Below, in pieces: positions 1 through 9,305 of a stretch of DNA of 64,000 nucleotides; the stretch's first letter is position 1; every line of letters starts with the position of its first letter. The notes beneath the pieces were generated by a model. It was not told where the DNA came from. It saw only the letters and a list, made by a program, of their open reading frames with translations, and ran no database searches. The stretch covers positions 1 to 64,000 of the forward strand of contig NZ_LSHX01000028.1 in the NCBI RefSeq assembly GCF_001555965.1, in the 5' to 3' direction. Position numbers and translations under genes: made by a program. This DNA comes from Sphingomonas sp. CCH21-G11 (GTDB lineage Bacteria; Pseudomonadota; Alphaproteobacteria; Sphingomonadales; Sphingomonadaceae).

Positions 1-1917
1 ACGCCCGACACGCCGTTGCTGGATACGGTTGCCACGCCCGAGGATCTTCGCAGGCTGAAGCCTGGCCAGTTGCGCCAGTTGGCGGACGAGCTGCGATCGG
101 AGGTGATTTCGGCGGTGGGGGTGACGGGGGGTCACCTGGGTTCGGGGCTTGGGGTGGTCGAGCTGACGGTGGCGCTGCATTATGTGTTCGACACGCCCGA
201 CGACAAGCTGATCTGGGACGTGGGGCATCAATGCTATCCGCACAAGATATTGACGGGTCGTCGTGACCGCATCCGGACGCTGCGGATGGGGGGTGGGCTG
301 TCGGGGTTCACCAAGCGTGCGGAGAGCGACTATGATCCGTTCGGGGCGGCGCACAGCTCGACCTCGATCTCGGCGGCGCTGGGGTTTGCGATCGCCAACA
401 AGCTGAAGGATCAGCCGGGCAAGGCGATCGCGGTGATCGGCGACGGCGCGATGAGCGCGGGCATGGCGTATGAGGCGATGAACAACGCCGAGCCGGCGGG
501 CAACCGGCTGGTGGTGATTTTGAACGACAACGACATGTCGATCGCGCCGCCGGTGGGGGGCTTGTCGGCATATCTGTCGCGCATCGTGTCGAGCCGGGAG
601 TTTCTGGGGCTGCGCGAGACGCTGAAGCGGGTGGCGCGGCGGCTGCCGCGGCCGCTGCATTCGGGGCTGCGCAAGACCGACGAGTTCGCGCGCGGCATCA
701 CGATGGGCGGGACGTTGTTCGAGGAGCTCGGCTTTTACTATGTCGGGCCGATCGACGGGCATAATCTCGACCATCTGATCCCGGTGCTCGAAAATGTCCG
801 CGATGCCGAGGAGGGGCCGATCCTGGTCCATGTCGTGACCAAGAAGGGCAAGGGCTATGCCCCGGCGGAGGCGTCGGCCGACAAATATCACGGCGTCCAG
901 AAGTTCGACGTGATCACCGGCGCGCAGGACAAGGCGCCGCCGGGACCGCCGAGCTACCAGAATGTGTTCGGCGAGACGCTGGCGAAGCTGGCGGAGACCG
1001 ACGACCGCATCTGTGCGATTACCGCGGCGATGCCGTCGGGGACGGGGGTGGACAAGTTCGCAAAGGCGCATCCGGACCGCGCGTTCGACGTGGGCATTGC
1101 CGAACAGCATGCGGTGACGTTCGCGGCGGGGCTGGCGGCACAGGGGATGCGGCCGTTCTGCGCGATCTACTCGACCTTCCTGCAGCGCGCCTATGACCAG
1201 GTGGTGCACGATGTCGCGATCCAGAACCTGCCGGTCAGGTTCGCGATCGACCGCGCCGGGCTGGTCGGCGCGGACGGGTGCACCCATGCGGGCAGCTTCG
1301 ACGTCACCTATCTGGCGACGCTGCCCAACTTCGTGGTGATGGCGGCGGCCGACGAGGCCGAGCTTGTGCACATGACCTATACCGCGGTGTGCCACGACAC
1401 CGGGCCGATCGCGGTGCGCTATCCGCGCGGCAACGGGGTGGGCGTGGCGCTGCCCGAGGTGCCCGAGCGGCTCGAGATCGGCAAGGGGCGGATGGTGCGT
1501 ACCGGGCACAAGGTGGCGATCCTGTCGCTGGGCACGCGGCTGGCGGAGGCGGTGAAGGCGGCCGACGCGCTCGAGGCGAGGGGGCTGTCGACGAGCGTCG
1601 CGGACCTGCGCTTTGCCAAGCCGCTCGACGAGGAACTGATCCGCCGGCTGCTCGCCACCCACGAGGTCGCCGTCACGATCGAGGAAAACGCAATCGGCGG
1701 GTTCGGCGCGCACGTCCTCACCCTCGCCAGCGACATGGGCCTGATCGACCACGGCCTCAGGCTGCGCACCATGCGCCTGCCCGACCTGTTCCAGGACCAG
1801 GATAAACCCGAACGCCAGTACGACCTCGCAAAACTCAACGCACAACACATCGTCGACACCGTCCTCAAAGCGCTGCAGTGGAACGAGAACGCGATCGAAC
1901 AGGATGCGCGCGCCTGA
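1..1917 (+). CDS. dxs: 1-deoxy-D-xylulose-5-phosphate synthase (5' end outside window)
   Basis: Makes DXP from pyruvate and glyceraldehyde-3-phosphate, the entry step of the non-mevalonate isoprenoid pathway in the cytoplasm. The reading frame is open from base 1, so the first residues lie outside the window; the TTG at 16 is internal to the usual N-terminus. Visible signatures are the [16 protein letters not shown] block, the thiamine diphosphate motif beginning GDGAMSAG with its downstream NDND, and [13 protein letters not shown] with the catalytic glutamate of the transketolase pyrimidine domain. About 638 residues are present, close to full family length. It is followed by a convergent gene. 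Confidence 0.97.
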   Translation, partial: TPDTPLLDTVATPEDLRRLKPGQLRQLADELRSEVISAVGVTGGHLGSGLGVVELTVALHYVFDTPDDKLIWDVGHQCYPHKILTGRRDRIRTLRMGGGLSGFTKRAESDYDPFGAAHSSTSISAALGFAIANKLKDQPGKAIAVIGDGAMSAGMAYEAMNNAEPAGNRLVVILNDNDMSIAPPVGGLSAYLSRIVSSREFLGLRETLKRVARRLPRPLHSGLRKTDEFARGITMGGTLFEELGFYYVGPIDGHNLDHLIPVLENVRDAEEGPILVHVVTKKGKGYAPAEASADKYHGVQKFDVITGAQDKAPPGPPSYQNVFGETLAKLAETDDRICAITAAMPSGTGVDKFAKAHPDRAFDVGIAEQHAVTFAAGLAAQGMRPFCAIYSTFLQRAYDQVVHDVAIQNLPVRFAIDRAGLVGADGCTHAGSFDVTYLATLPNFVVMAAADEAELVHMTYTAVCHDTGPIAVRYPRGNGVGVALPEVPERLEIGKGRMVRTGHKVAILSLGTRLAEAVKAADALEARGLSTSVADLRFAKPLDEELIRRLLATHEVAVTIEENAIGGFGAHVLTLASDMGLIDHGLRLRTMRLPDLFQDQDKPERQYDLAKLNAQHIVDTVLKALQWNENAIEQDARA

Positions 1918-2000
1918 TCCTGGGCGGACGGGCGACGCGGCGCTGACGACCGAAGGAGAAATGATCGACGGCTGGCGCGAATCCCAGCCCCACGGGGGGA

Positions 2001-3314
2001 TCAGGTCGCGCTGACCAGCAATTTGTCGATCTTGCGCCCGTCCATGTCGACGATTTCGAAGCGCCAGCCCTGCTCGACGAAATGGTCGCCCTCCTCGGGC
2101 AACCGCTTGAGCACGGCCAGCGCGAGCCCCGCCACCGTTGCGAAATCGCGATCCTCCGGCAGGTCGAGGCCGATGCGTTCGGCAAAGGCGTCGGCGGGCA
2201 TCTGGCCCGACACGAGCAGCGATCCGTCCTCGCGCTCGTGGACGCCGGGGGTTTCGCCGGGGTCATCGGCGTTGAACTCGCCGGCGATCGCCGCGAGCAG
2301 ATCGGCGGGCGTCACCACGCCTTCGAAATGGCCGTATTCGTCATGGACGAAGCCCATGGCGACGTCGGCCCGGCGCAGCGCGCCCAGCGCGTCCATCGCG
2401 TCGACCTGATCGGGCAGCACCGGCGCGGACCGCGCCAGCCGCCTGAGGTCGATCGCCTCGCCGCGCATCAGCGCCCCGACGATGTCGCGCGCCTGGACGA
2501 CGCCGACGACCGAATCGATCGACCCTTCGGCAACCGGCAGGCGGGTGTGCGGCGTGCGCAGCAGCGCCGCGCGCAGCCCTTCGGCATCCAGGTCGACGTC
2601 GAGCCAGTCGACGTCGGTACGCGGAGTCATCACCTCGCGCACCGGCCGGTCGGCCAGCCGCACCACGCCCGAGATGATCGAGCGTTCATGCTCCTCGATC
2701 ACGCCCGATTTGTGCGCTTCGGCGACGAGCACCTGAAGCTCCTCCGCGGTCACGCGGTTCTCGGCCTCGCGGCTCAGACCGATCGCGCGGAAGACGAGCG
2801 AGGTCGTCGAATCGAGCACCCAGACGATCGGCGCCGTCGCCACGGCCAGCCAGCGCATCGGCAGCGCAACCAGCGCCGCGATCGGCTCCGGCGCGCGCAG
2901 CGCGAACTGCTTGGGAACGAGCTCGCCGATCACCAGCGAAGCATAGGTGGTCAGGCCGATGACGATCGTGAACGCGATCACCTCGGCCGCCTCATGCTCG
3001 ATCCCCAGCCGCTCGATGCGCAGCGCGACGGGCAGGCCGAGGCTGGACCCCGAATAGGCGCCCGCGATGATGCCGATCAGCGTGATCCCGATCTGCACCG
3101 TCGACAGGAACTTGCCCGGATCCTCCGACAGCTTGAGCGCGGCGGCCGCACCCCGGCTGCCGCCGCGCGCCATCGCCTCCAGCCGCGCCGGGCGCGCGGA
3201 GACGATCGCGAGTTCGGACATCGCGAACACGCCGTTCAGCGCGACGAGCGCTAGGATGATCGCAACATCCAGCCAGGGAAATGAAGGGAGGGTTTCCATC
3301 AGCGTTGGTCCCAT
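2001..3314 (-). CDS. CNNM/CBS-domain membrane protein (hemolysin C / CorC-like)
   Basis: A 437-residue inner-membrane protein of the HlyC/CorC (UPF0053, YtfL-like) family. An N-terminal DUF21/CNNM membrane domain covers about residues 12-200 (several hydrophobic segments, NGVFAMSELAIVSARPARL near the start). Two CBS repeats follow at about 215-340, then a C-terminal CorC_HlyC transporter-associated domain to the end. Members are linked to divalent cation (Mg/Co) homeostasis; despite the name they are not proven hemolysins. A second ATG five codons in (at 3299) is an equally plausible start. It converges on dxs. Confidence 0.9.
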   Translation of the reverse strand: MGPTLMETLPSFPWLDVAIILALVALNGVFAMSELAIVSARPARLEAMARGGSRGAAAALKLSEDPGKFLSTVQIGITLIGIIAGAYSGSSLGLPVALRIERLGIEHEAAEVIAFTIVIGLTTYASLVIGELVPKQFALRAPEPIAALVALPMRWLAVATAPIVWVLDSTTSLVFRAIGLSREAENRVTAEELQVLVAEAHKSGVIEEHERSIISGVVRLADRPVREVMTPRTDVDWLDVDLDAEGLRAALLRTPHTRLPVAEGSIDSVVGVVQARDIVGALMRGEAIDLRRLARSAPVLPDQVDAMDALGALRRADVAMGFVHDEYGHFEGVVTPADLLAAIAGEFNADDPGETPGVHEREDGSLLVSGQMPADAFAERIGLDLPEDRDFATVAGLALAVLKRLPEEGDHFVEQGWRFEIVDMDGRKIDKLLVSAT

Positions 3315-3449
3315 CCCCTTAGCGCCAACCGGCCCCCTTTCACAACCGGTTCAGCTGGCGGCGTTCAGCACGCGATTCGATCCGCTGCCGGAACAACGGC
3401 GTCGGTCCGATGGTTCTGCAGTGCAAGAGCGATTGTTCAGGAGGAAAGT

Positions 3450-4127
3450 ATGAAGTTCACATCCCGTCTTATGGGTGCGGCCGCGGTCGCCACGCTGACG
3501 CTCACCACCGCATGCGTCACCGACCCGGTGACCGGCGAGCGTCGCGTGTCGAAGGCCGCGATCGGCGGCGGCGGCGGCGCGCTCGCGGGCTATCTGCTCG
3601 GCGACCTGGTCGGCGGGCGGCGCGACCGGACCGAGAAGATCGTCGGGGCGGGCATCGGCGCGCTCGCGGGCGCGGGGATCGGCGCCTATATCGACCGGCA
3701 GGAGCGCGAGCTGCGTGCCCGTACCGCGGGCACCGACGTGCAGGTAACGCGCAACGGCGACGAGCTGCTGCTCAACCTGCCCTCGGGCATCACCTTCGCG
3801 ACCGACAGCGCCAACATCCAGCCCGAATTCCGCGGCACGCTCAACGAAGTGGCGAGCGTCCTCGCGCAATATGAGCAGACCTATATCGACGTCTACGGCC
3901 ACACCGATTCGACCGGGACCGACAGCTACAACCAGGCGCTGTCCGAACGCCGTGCGCGGTCGGTCGCCGACTATCTGGCTACCCAGGGCGTGAAGAGCGC
4001 GCGCATCGGCACGCGCGGCTTCGGCGAAACCCAGCCCGTCGCCAGCAACGATACCGAGGCCGGCCGCAGTGAGAACCGCCGCGTCGAAATCAAGATCGTG
4101 CCGATCACCGACACCAGCGCCGGCTGA
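3450..4127 (+). CDS. OmpA-family lipoprotein with glycine-zipper segment
   Basis: A 225-residue envelope protein. The N-terminus is a lipoprotein signal (lipobox LTTAC, Cys at about residue 22). Residues 36-80 are two glycine-zipper hydrophobic stretches (GGGGGALAGYLLG, GAGIGALAGAGIGAY). Residues 100-220 form an OmpA C-terminal peptidoglycan-binding domain, with the typical VYGHTDSTG and LSERRARSVADYL motifs and NRRVEI near the end. It probably anchors the outer membrane to peptidoglycan (YiaD type). A clear AGGAGG lies just upstream of the ATG. A strong hairpin follows the stop. Confidence 0.93.
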   Translation: MKFTSRLMGAAAVATLTLTTACVTDPVTGERRVSKAAIGGGGGALAGYLLGDLVGGRRDRTEKIVGAGIGALAGAGIGAYIDRQERELRARTAGTDVQVTRNGDELLLNLPSGITFATDSANIQPEFRGTLNEVASVLAQYEQTYIDVYGHTDSTGTDSYNQALSERRARSVADYLATQGVKSARIGTRGFGETQPVASNDTEAGRSENRRVEIKIVPITDTSAG

Positions 4128-4138
4128 TCCCGCGTGTC

Positions 4139-4164
4139 GCCCCGGTGCAATCCCGCACCGGGGC
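4139..4164 (+). terminator. GC hairpin between convergent genes
   Basis: A perfect 10-bp stem (GCCCCGGTGC / GCACCGGGGC) with a 6-base loop lies 11 bases after the OmpA-lipoprotein stop and just before the 3' end of the opposing gene. There is no U-tract. It probably acts as a bidirectional transcription stop or 3' stabiliser. Confidence 0.6.
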
Positions 4165-4176
4165 AGACCCGCGAGC

Positions 4177-4548
4177 CTAATCCGCGGTGATGCGATAGTC
4201 CGAAACGCGGCCATCCGCACCCAGCTTGATCACCAGCCACGCATGATCGACCGATGTGTAGCTGGCCGGGCCAAGGACATAGATCATGTCCCACCCCTCC
4301 CACTTGTCCGTTTGCGTCGGCTCGCCGAGCAACCGAACGACGTCGTTGCGGTGCATTCCGGCTAAGGGATGTTGCCGGATCAGAGCATCGACCATGTCCG
4401 CGCGCGCACGGGTGGTCAGATCCGCCCCCTTCCATTTCGCGGAATCGAATTTGTCGCCAGGTGTGCAGCCGGCGAGCAGGAGCAGCGCCACCATGTGCCG
4501 CAGACCGCCGGGCCGCACACGTCGGGCAGTGTTGGCCCTGACGCTCAT
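4177..4548 (-). CDS. small lipoprotein of unknown function, coupled to tadA
   Basis: A 123-residue protein with an N-terminal hydrophobic stretch ending in the lipobox LLLAGC, so probably membrane-anchored and periplasmic or outer-membrane. The mature part contains a DxxRQHPLAGMHRNDVVRLLG segment and ends with a short beta-rich region (AWLVIKLGADGRV). This is reminiscent of small SmpA/BamE-like folds, though I cannot assign it. Its ATG overlaps the tadA stop as ATGA, so it is translationally coupled to tadA. The frame is open much further upstream, but that part is antisense noise over tadA. Confidence 0.75.
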   Translation of the reverse strand: MSVRANTARRVRPGGLRHMVALLLLAGCTPGDKFDSAKWKGADLTTRARADMVDALIRQHPLAGMHRNDVVRLLGEPTQTDKWEGWDMIYVLGPASYTSVDHAWLVIKLGADGRVSDYRITAD

Positions 4549-4994
4549 CGCCTCGCCTCGAAGAATCGGCGGAGCAGGTCGGCCGCCTCGGCTTCGCCAA
4601 GTCCGGCATAGACTTCCGGCCGGTGGTGGCAGGTCGGCTGGTTGAAGAAGCGCGGCCCGTGTTCGACCGCACCGCCCTTTGGATCGGGCGCGGCGTAGTA
4701 GAGCCGCGCGATGCGGGCATGCGCGATCGCCCCGGCGCACATCGCGCAGGGCTCCAGCGTCACCCACAGGTCGCAATCGTCGAGCCGGTCGCGCGCCAGC
4801 AGCGTGGCGGCGGCGCGGATTACCCGGATCTCGGCGTGGCCGGTCGGGTCATGCGCCCCGCGCGGGGCATTCGCCGCGGTCGCAATGACCTCGCCCCGAT
4901 GCACGATCGCCGCGCCGACGGGGATATCGCCCCGTCGCGCGGCGTCGTCGGCGGCGTCGAGCGCGGCGCGCATCGGCGGGGGCAAGGGGAACAT
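4545..4994 (-). CDS. tadA: tRNA-specific adenosine deaminase / nucleoside deaminase
   Basis: A cytidine-deaminase-fold enzyme of 149 residues that converts the wobble adenosine of tRNA-Arg(ACG) to inosine. Zinc and catalytic motifs are present: GHAEIRVIR (H and catalytic E) and EPCAMCAGAI (two zinc cysteines). The start at 4994 is chosen because AGGGA sits 6 bases upstream; an in-frame ATG at 5015 lacks this. The stop overlaps the start of the downstream lipoprotein by 4 bases. A role in free-base deamination (guanine deaminase-like) is less likely. Confidence 0.88.
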   Translation of the reverse strand: MFPLPPPMRAALDAADDAARRGDIPVGAAIVHRGEVIATAANAPRGAHDPTGHAEIRVIRAAATLLARDRLDDCDLWVTLEPCAMCAGAIAHARIARLYYAAPDPKGGAVEHGPRFFNQPTCHHRPEVYAGLGEAEAADLLRRFFEARR

Positions 4995-5057
4995 CGTCTT
5001 CCCTATGCCGCCCACCGTGGCTTTGCGCCAGCCCGCGCCGGGCGCGGCCGTCCCGCC

Positions 5058-5303
5058 TTATTCGGGCGCGCGATCGGACTTTTCGGCCTGTTCGACCTCG
5101 ACCACCGGAACCTCGATCGTCCGGTTGACCGTGCGGACGTCGACATCGCCGACATCTACGTCGAATTCGGGGGCCTGACCACCCTCGACCTTGATTTCGG
5201 GCACTTTGGTGTCCGCGGTCTGGTCGATATTCATCATACCGGTCGCCAGCAGGATCACCACGCCGATCACCAGGATCGCCACCAGAATCAGGAATCCGCG
5301 CAT
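5058..5303 (-). CDS. small single-pass membrane protein
   Basis: An 81-residue protein of unknown function. Residues 3-22 form one transmembrane helix (FLILVAILVIGVVILLATG). The rest is acidic and valine-rich with repeated D-V pairs (EFDVDVGDVDVRTVNR), followed by a short Glu-rich tail. The start at 5303 has AGAGG six bases upstream; longer in-frame starts lack this. It lies divergently from rpmB and upstream of tadA on the same strand. Family not recognised, but composition and codon use look genuinely coding. Confidence 0.7.
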   Translation of the reverse strand: MRGFLILVAILVIGVVILLATGMMNIDQTADTKVPEIKVEGGQAPEFDVDVGDVDVRTVNRTIEVPVVEVEQAEKSDRAPE

Positions 5304-5478
5304 CGTCCACCTCTTTTCCATTTGTTTCAGTACCGAGTCGAACGCGCCGGCAGGGCCAAGGGTTGCGTCGGCCGGGCAATGCAACCGCGTCCGGGCGGTT
5401 GACGCGGCGGCACTTTGTCGATAATCGCGCCCACTTTCCGGGGCTCGGGCCCCGCCAGACCGAAATCAGGAACGAATC

Positions 5479-5775
5479 ATGTCGCGCATTTGCGAGCTGA
5501 CCGGCAAGGGTCGCCAGGTGGGTCACAATGTGTCCCACGCCAACAACAAGACGAAGCGCACTTTCCTGCCCAACCTGCAGAATGTGACGCTGATCTCCGA
5601 CGCGCTGGAGCGTTCGGTCAAGCTGCGCGTGTCGACCCACGGCCTGCGCTCGGTCGAACATGTCGGTGGCCTCGACAACTGGCTGATCAAGACCAGCGAC
5701 GACGACCTGTCGCTGCGCGCGCGCCGCCTGAAGCGCGACGTCGCGCGCAAGCTGTCGGCGACCAAGGCCGCCTAA
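5479..5775 (+). CDS. rpmB: 50S ribosomal protein L28
   Basis: A 98-residue large-subunit ribosomal protein. It has the L28 N-terminus [20 protein letters not shown] and the basic [12 protein letters not shown] core, with the alphaproteobacterial extension of about 20 residues. AGGAA precedes the ATG by 7 bases. It is monocistronic here and overlaps the 3' end of the convergent esterase-like gene by 4 bases. Confidence 0.98.
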   Translation: MSRICELTGKGRQVGHNVSHANNKTKRTFLPNLQNVTLISDALERSVKLRVSTHGLRSVEHVGGLDNWLIKTSDDDLSLRARRLKRDVARKLSATKAA

Positions 5776-6767
5776 TCCACCAGCCGGAATTTCAGCAGCA
5801 GCGTCTGCTGGAGCCACGACTGATTGTCGTCGGACGCGATCCACAGGATGGTCGCATCGCCTTCGCGCGTCGCGGCGATGGCTTCTAAATTGTCGTGGCG
5901 CACGGGCGGCTCGAACCGCGCGATGATGCGGCCGGTCAGCGTCGCGCCCGGACGTAGCGCCGAACCGTCGATCACCGTCAGCACCGCCGTGAAGAAGTCG
6001 GGCGCGCCGACCCGGCGGTTGAGAATCGCGATCCGCCCGTCGGGAAGCTCGGTCGCATCAGTCGGGCTGAAGCCGGCCGGCGGGCGATAGCGCCAGCGAT
6101 CGGCGCGGGTGCCGGGCGCGACCGGATCGCCATCGAATAGAATCGCGGCGCGTTCGATGCCGGGTCCGCGCGCTCGATCCTCGGGCCAGCGCGTGTTTTC
6201 CGCGATCACGATGAACCGCCCGTCGCGCAGCCGCGCCATCGATTCGGGCCCGCCATTGGTCGACCATGGCCGCATGAGCGCCGGGACGACCTGGCCGGTC
6301 GCGCGCGCCAGCTGCCCTTCATAGCGCCAGATCTGATTGGTCCGTTCGAACGCGACCCAGGCGGTGCCGGTCGCCGGGTCGCGCGCCATCGCCTCCGAAT
6401 CGCGGCTTTCCTTGGGCCAGCCGGTGCCAGGCCCCTGCGACAGCACTCCGAACCGGGCACTCTGCGGGCGCAGGTCGCTGCCCATGCGGAACCGGATGAA
6501 CGTCGATCCGTCGGCAAGCAGCGTGAACCGGTCACCCGCCACCGTCATCGCGGAGAAGCCGCCAAAGGCGGGGTCGTTGCCGCGCAGCCGCAGCCCCCCC
6601 AGATATTCGAGTGCGCCGAGATCGCGCCGCGCGGGGCTGTCGGGGTAGAGCGCAACGCGTTCGGCGCGCAGCACCGGTCTCGCGCCGAACAGCGGCAGGC
6701 GTTCGCGGCCCGACCAGGTCGGCACGCCCGCCAGAATGAGGAAGATGACGACAAGAACGCGACGCAT
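5772..6767 (-). CDS. secreted esterase-like protein of the phytase-like family
   Basis: A 331-residue protein with an N-terminal signal-like hydrophobic stretch ([15 protein letters not shown]), followed by an esterase-like/phytase-like beta-propeller (DUF4394-like). Motifs such as [33 protein letters not shown] and [10 protein letters not shown] are typical of the group annotated as esterase-like activity of phytase. Substrate unknown; probably periplasmic. The start at 6767 is favoured by GAAGG upstream and because it puts the signal peptide first; an ATG six codons earlier also exists. Its 3' end overlaps rpmB. Confidence 0.8.
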   Translation of the reverse strand: MRRVLVVIFLILAGVPTWSGRERLPLFGARPVLRAERVALYPDSPARRDLGALEYLGGLRLRGNDPAFGGFSAMTVAGDRFTLLADGSTFIRFRMGSDLRPQSARFGVLSQGPGTGWPKESRDSEAMARDPATGTAWVAFERTNQIWRYEGQLARATGQVVPALMRPWSTNGGPESMARLRDGRFIVIAENTRWPEDRARGPGIERAAILFDGDPVAPGTRADRWRYRPPAGFSPTDATELPDGRIAILNRRVGAPDFFTAVLTVIDGSALRPGATLTGRIIARFEPPVRHDNLEAIAATREGDATILWIASDDNQSWLQQTLLLKFRLVD

Positions 6768-6955
6768 CCCGCGCCTTCGCACCACCCACGCGGATTATTC
6801 AAGGGCATGATGCCGCCCCGCGAAGCTGAACCGCGCATAACGAGCGCATTCAGGATCGCCTCAGCGCGACTCGCGCATAACGCTTTCATCGACGGCGGAT
6901 GGACCTGGTTCCGGCGCCGGCACGATCGAAACGTGAAGTGACGAGGAGATTTGAA

Positions 6956-7339
6956 ATGCTGAACAAGCTGATGCTCGCCGGCGCCGCGTTCGCGATGGGT
7001 GCCACTGCTCTGGTCCCCGCCGCGCCCGCCATGGCGCTTGACCGCGACGGCTATTATGGCCGCGGCTACGACGACGGCTATGGCTATCGCGACTATCGCC
7101 GCGACCGCCGCGACTGGCGCCAGGACCGCCGCTACTATCGTAACAATTACCGCAACAACTATCGCTGCCGCGACAATGGCACCGGTGGTCTGGTGGTCGG
7201 CGCGATCGCCGGCGGCCTGCTCGGCAACGAAGTCGCCGGGCGTGGCGACCGGGCGGTCGGCACCATCCTGGGCGGCGCGGTTGGCGCGCTGGCCGGACGC
7301 GCGATCGACCGGGCCGACCGTCCGCGCGGTTGCCGCTGA
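6956..7339 (+). CDS. exported glycine-zipper 2TM protein
   Basis: A 127-residue protein. Residues 1-27 form a signal peptide ending in PAMA. Residues 28-72 are a Tyr/Arg/Asp-rich low-complexity region with repeated YGRGYDDGYGYRDY-like units. Residues 76-120 carry two glycine-zipper hairpins (GGLVVGAIAGGLLGNEVAG and GTILGGAVGALAG), the Rick_17kDa/glycine-zipper 2TM pattern of surface antigens. The role is probably structural in the envelope. The ATG at 6956 is preceded by GAGGAG. Confidence 0.85.
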   Translation: MLNKLMLAGAAFAMGATALVPAAPAMALDRDGYYGRGYDDGYGYRDYRRDRRDWRQDRRYYRNNYRNNYRCRDNGTGGLVVGAIAGGLLGNEVAGRGDRAVGTILGGAVGALAGRAIDRADRPRGCR

Positions 7340-7372
7340 TCCTTCGATCCCTCGGGTAGCGTAGCGAGGGCG

Positions 7373-7400
7373 GGGGCCGGTTCCTTCGGGGGCCGGCCCC
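7373..7400 (+). terminator. GC hairpin between convergent genes
   Basis: Arms GGGGCCGG and CCGGCCCC are separated by a 12-base loop, downstream of the glycine-zipper gene and upstream of the 3' end of phaB on the other strand. TCTTATC follows. A plausible terminator without a strong U-tract. Confidence 0.5.
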
Positions 7401-7541
7401 TCTTATCATGTCACAAGCAAGGACGGCGACGGCAAAGCCGCCGCGTCGTCGGTCGGGAGCCGGCTGGCTCCCGCCGGCCGTGACGGGCACTGCGCTGCCG
7501 CGCACCGGCGCGGTCCGCGGCGCGCGACCCGCCTCCGCCCG

Positions 7542-8264
7542 TCAATACATATGCTGGCCGCCGTTGATCGACAGCGTCGACCCCGTCACGAAGCCCGCAT
7601 CGTCCGAGCACAGGAATGCCACGCCGCGCGCGATTTCATGCGCCTGGCCCAGCCGCCCGACGGGAATCTTAGCGACGATCTTTTCCAGCACGTCGGCGGG
7701 CACGGCCGCCACCATGTCGGTATCGATATAGCCCGGTGCGATCGCGTTCACGGTGACGCCGAACTTCGCGCCTTCCTGGGCCAGCGCCTTGGTAAAGCCG
7801 TGGATGCCCGATTTCGCAGCCGCGTAGTTGACTTGGCCATATTGCCCGGCCTGGCCGTTGATCGACCCGATATTGACGATGCGGCCCCATTTGCGCTCGC
7901 GCATCCCGGCAAAGGTCGCCTTGGCCATGTTGAAGCAGCCGCCCAGATTGGTGTCGATCACTTCCTTCCACGCCTGATAGCTCATCTTCATCAGCGTGCC
8001 GTCGCGGGTGATGCCGGCATTGTTGACGACGATGTCGACGGGCCCCAGCTCCGCCTCGACGCGCTTCACGCCCTCGATACAGGCGTCGTGGTCGGCGACG
8101 TCCCACTTGTAGACCTTGATGTTGTTGCGCGCGGCGCACGCTTGGGCACGCTCGTCATTGCCGGCATAGTTCGCCGCCACCGTGATTCCTTGTGCGGCAA
8201 GCGCGCAGCTGATCGCCTCGCCAATTCCGCGCGTCCCGCCCGTTACGATCGCTACCCTCGACAT
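7542..8264 (-). CDS. phaB: acetoacetyl-CoA reductase
   Basis: A short-chain dehydrogenase that reduces acetoacetyl-CoA to (R)-3-hydroxybutyryl-CoA with NADPH, the second step of polyhydroxybutyrate synthesis. It has the Rossmann motif TGGTRGIG, NNAG, catalytic Ser in NIGSINGQAGQ, and YAAAK (Tyr and Lys of the triad). The GQAGQYGQVNY context is characteristic of PhaB rather than FabG. The start at 8264 has AAGGAG 8 bases upstream; a GTG three codons earlier overlaps that Shine-Dalgarno and is unlikely. No phaA or phaC is adjacent. Confidence 0.93.
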   Translation of the reverse strand: MSRVAIVTGGTRGIGEAISCALAAQGITVAANYAGNDERAQACAARNNIKVYKWDVADHDACIEGVKRVEAELGPVDIVVNNAGITRDGTLMKMSYQAWKEVIDTNLGGCFNMAKATFAGMRERKWGRIVNIGSINGQAGQYGQVNYAAAKSGIHGFTKALAQEGAKFGVTVNAIAPGYIDTDMVAAVPADVLEKIVAKIPVGRLGQAHEIARGVAFLCSDDAGFVTGSTLSINGGQHMY

Positions 8265-8297
8265 CCTCGACACTCCTTGCTGGTGTTTGACCCACGG

Positions 8298-9305
8298 TTA
8301 GGCGGGTCGCACCCAGCCTTCAAGCTCGCGCGCGATCAGATGGCGCAACAATTCGATGCCGCCCGGCGACGCGTTGAGGCAGGGCAGATAGGCGAAATGG
8401 GTGCCGCCCGCTTCCTCGAACTGCTCGCGCCCGCGGATCGACAGCTCCTCGAGCGTCTCCAGACAGTCGGCCGAAAAGCCGGGCGCGAGGATCGCGACCT
8501 TGCGCTTGCCGGCTTTTGCCAGCTCGACGAGCGTGTCGTCGGTCGGCGGGCCGAGCCATTCGGCCGGGCCGAACCGCGACTGGAACGCCACGGTCAACGG
8601 CCGTCCGAGCGCCTCGCTCAGCAGCCGCGCGGTCTTCTGGCACTGGCAATGATAGGGGTCGCCGAGGTCGAGCGTGCGGCGCGGCATGCCGTGAAAGCTG
8701 GCGATGATCGTGTCGGGCACGAAATCGAGCGCGGCCAGCCCGGCCTCCACCGATACCCTGAGCGCGTCGATATAGGCGGGGTCGTCGTGATAGGGCGGCA
8801 GCGTGCGCAGCGCCGGCTGCCAGCGCAGCTTCATCAGCTCGGCGAACACCTTGTCATTGGCGGTCGCGGTCGTCGCCGCGCAATATTGCGGATAGAGCGG
8901 CGCGACCAGGATGCGCTGGCACCCGGCTTCGCGCATCGCCGCCAGCCGCTCCGCGATCGACGGCCGGCCATAGCGCATCGCCCAGTCGACCGTCACATCG
9001 GCCCCGAACGCGCCCTGCAGCGCCGCCGCCTGATCGCGGGTGATGACCGCCAGCGGCGAGCCGTCATCGGTCCATACCGCGCGATAGGCCTCCGCCGACT
9101 TGCGCGGCCGGGTGTTGAGGATCAGCCCGCGCAGGATCGGCTGCCACGCGATCGGCGGCAGCTCGACGACGCGGCGGTCGGACAGGAACTCGGCCAGATA
9201 GCGTTTGACCGCGCGCGGGCTGGGATCGTCGGGGGTGCCGAGGTTGATCAGCAGCACGCCGATGCGCGGACGGAGGACCGGGGGATGATCGGGCGGCAAG
9301 GTCAT
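8298..9305 (-). CDS. hemH: ferrochelatase
   Basis: Inserts Fe(II) into protoporphyrin IX, the last step of haem synthesis. The protein has 335 residues, normal for the family. It starts with the typical GVLLINLGTPD and contains the catalytic His block (ASFHGMPRRTLDLGDPYHCQC) and FQSRFGPAEWL. Its ATG overlaps the stop of the upstream molybdopterin hydroxylase gene (ATGA), so the two are translated as a coupled pair. The frame continues far upstream only as a shadow of that gene. Confidence 0.96.
   Translation of the reverse strand: MTLPPDHPPVLRPRIGVLLINLGTPDDPSPRAVKRYLAEFLSDRRVVELPPIAWQPILRGLILNTRPRKSAEAYRAVWTDDGSPLAVITRDQAAALQGAFGADVTVDWAMRYGRPSIAERLAAMREAGCQRILVAPLYPQYCAATTATANDKVFAELMKLRWQPALRTLPPYHDDPAYIDALRVSVEAGLAALDFVPDTIIASFHGMPRRTLDLGDPYHCQCQKTARLLSEALGRPLTVAFQSRFGPAEWLGPPTDDTLVELAKAGKRKVAILAPGFSADCLETLEELSIRGREQFEEAGGTHFAYLPCLNASPGGIELLRHLIARELEGWVRPA

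Noticed and set aside
2082..3254. 390-codon open frame opposite the CNNM/CBS gene
   Set aside because: Shadow of a well-supported gene; composition RHRREQ-rich, no start signal.
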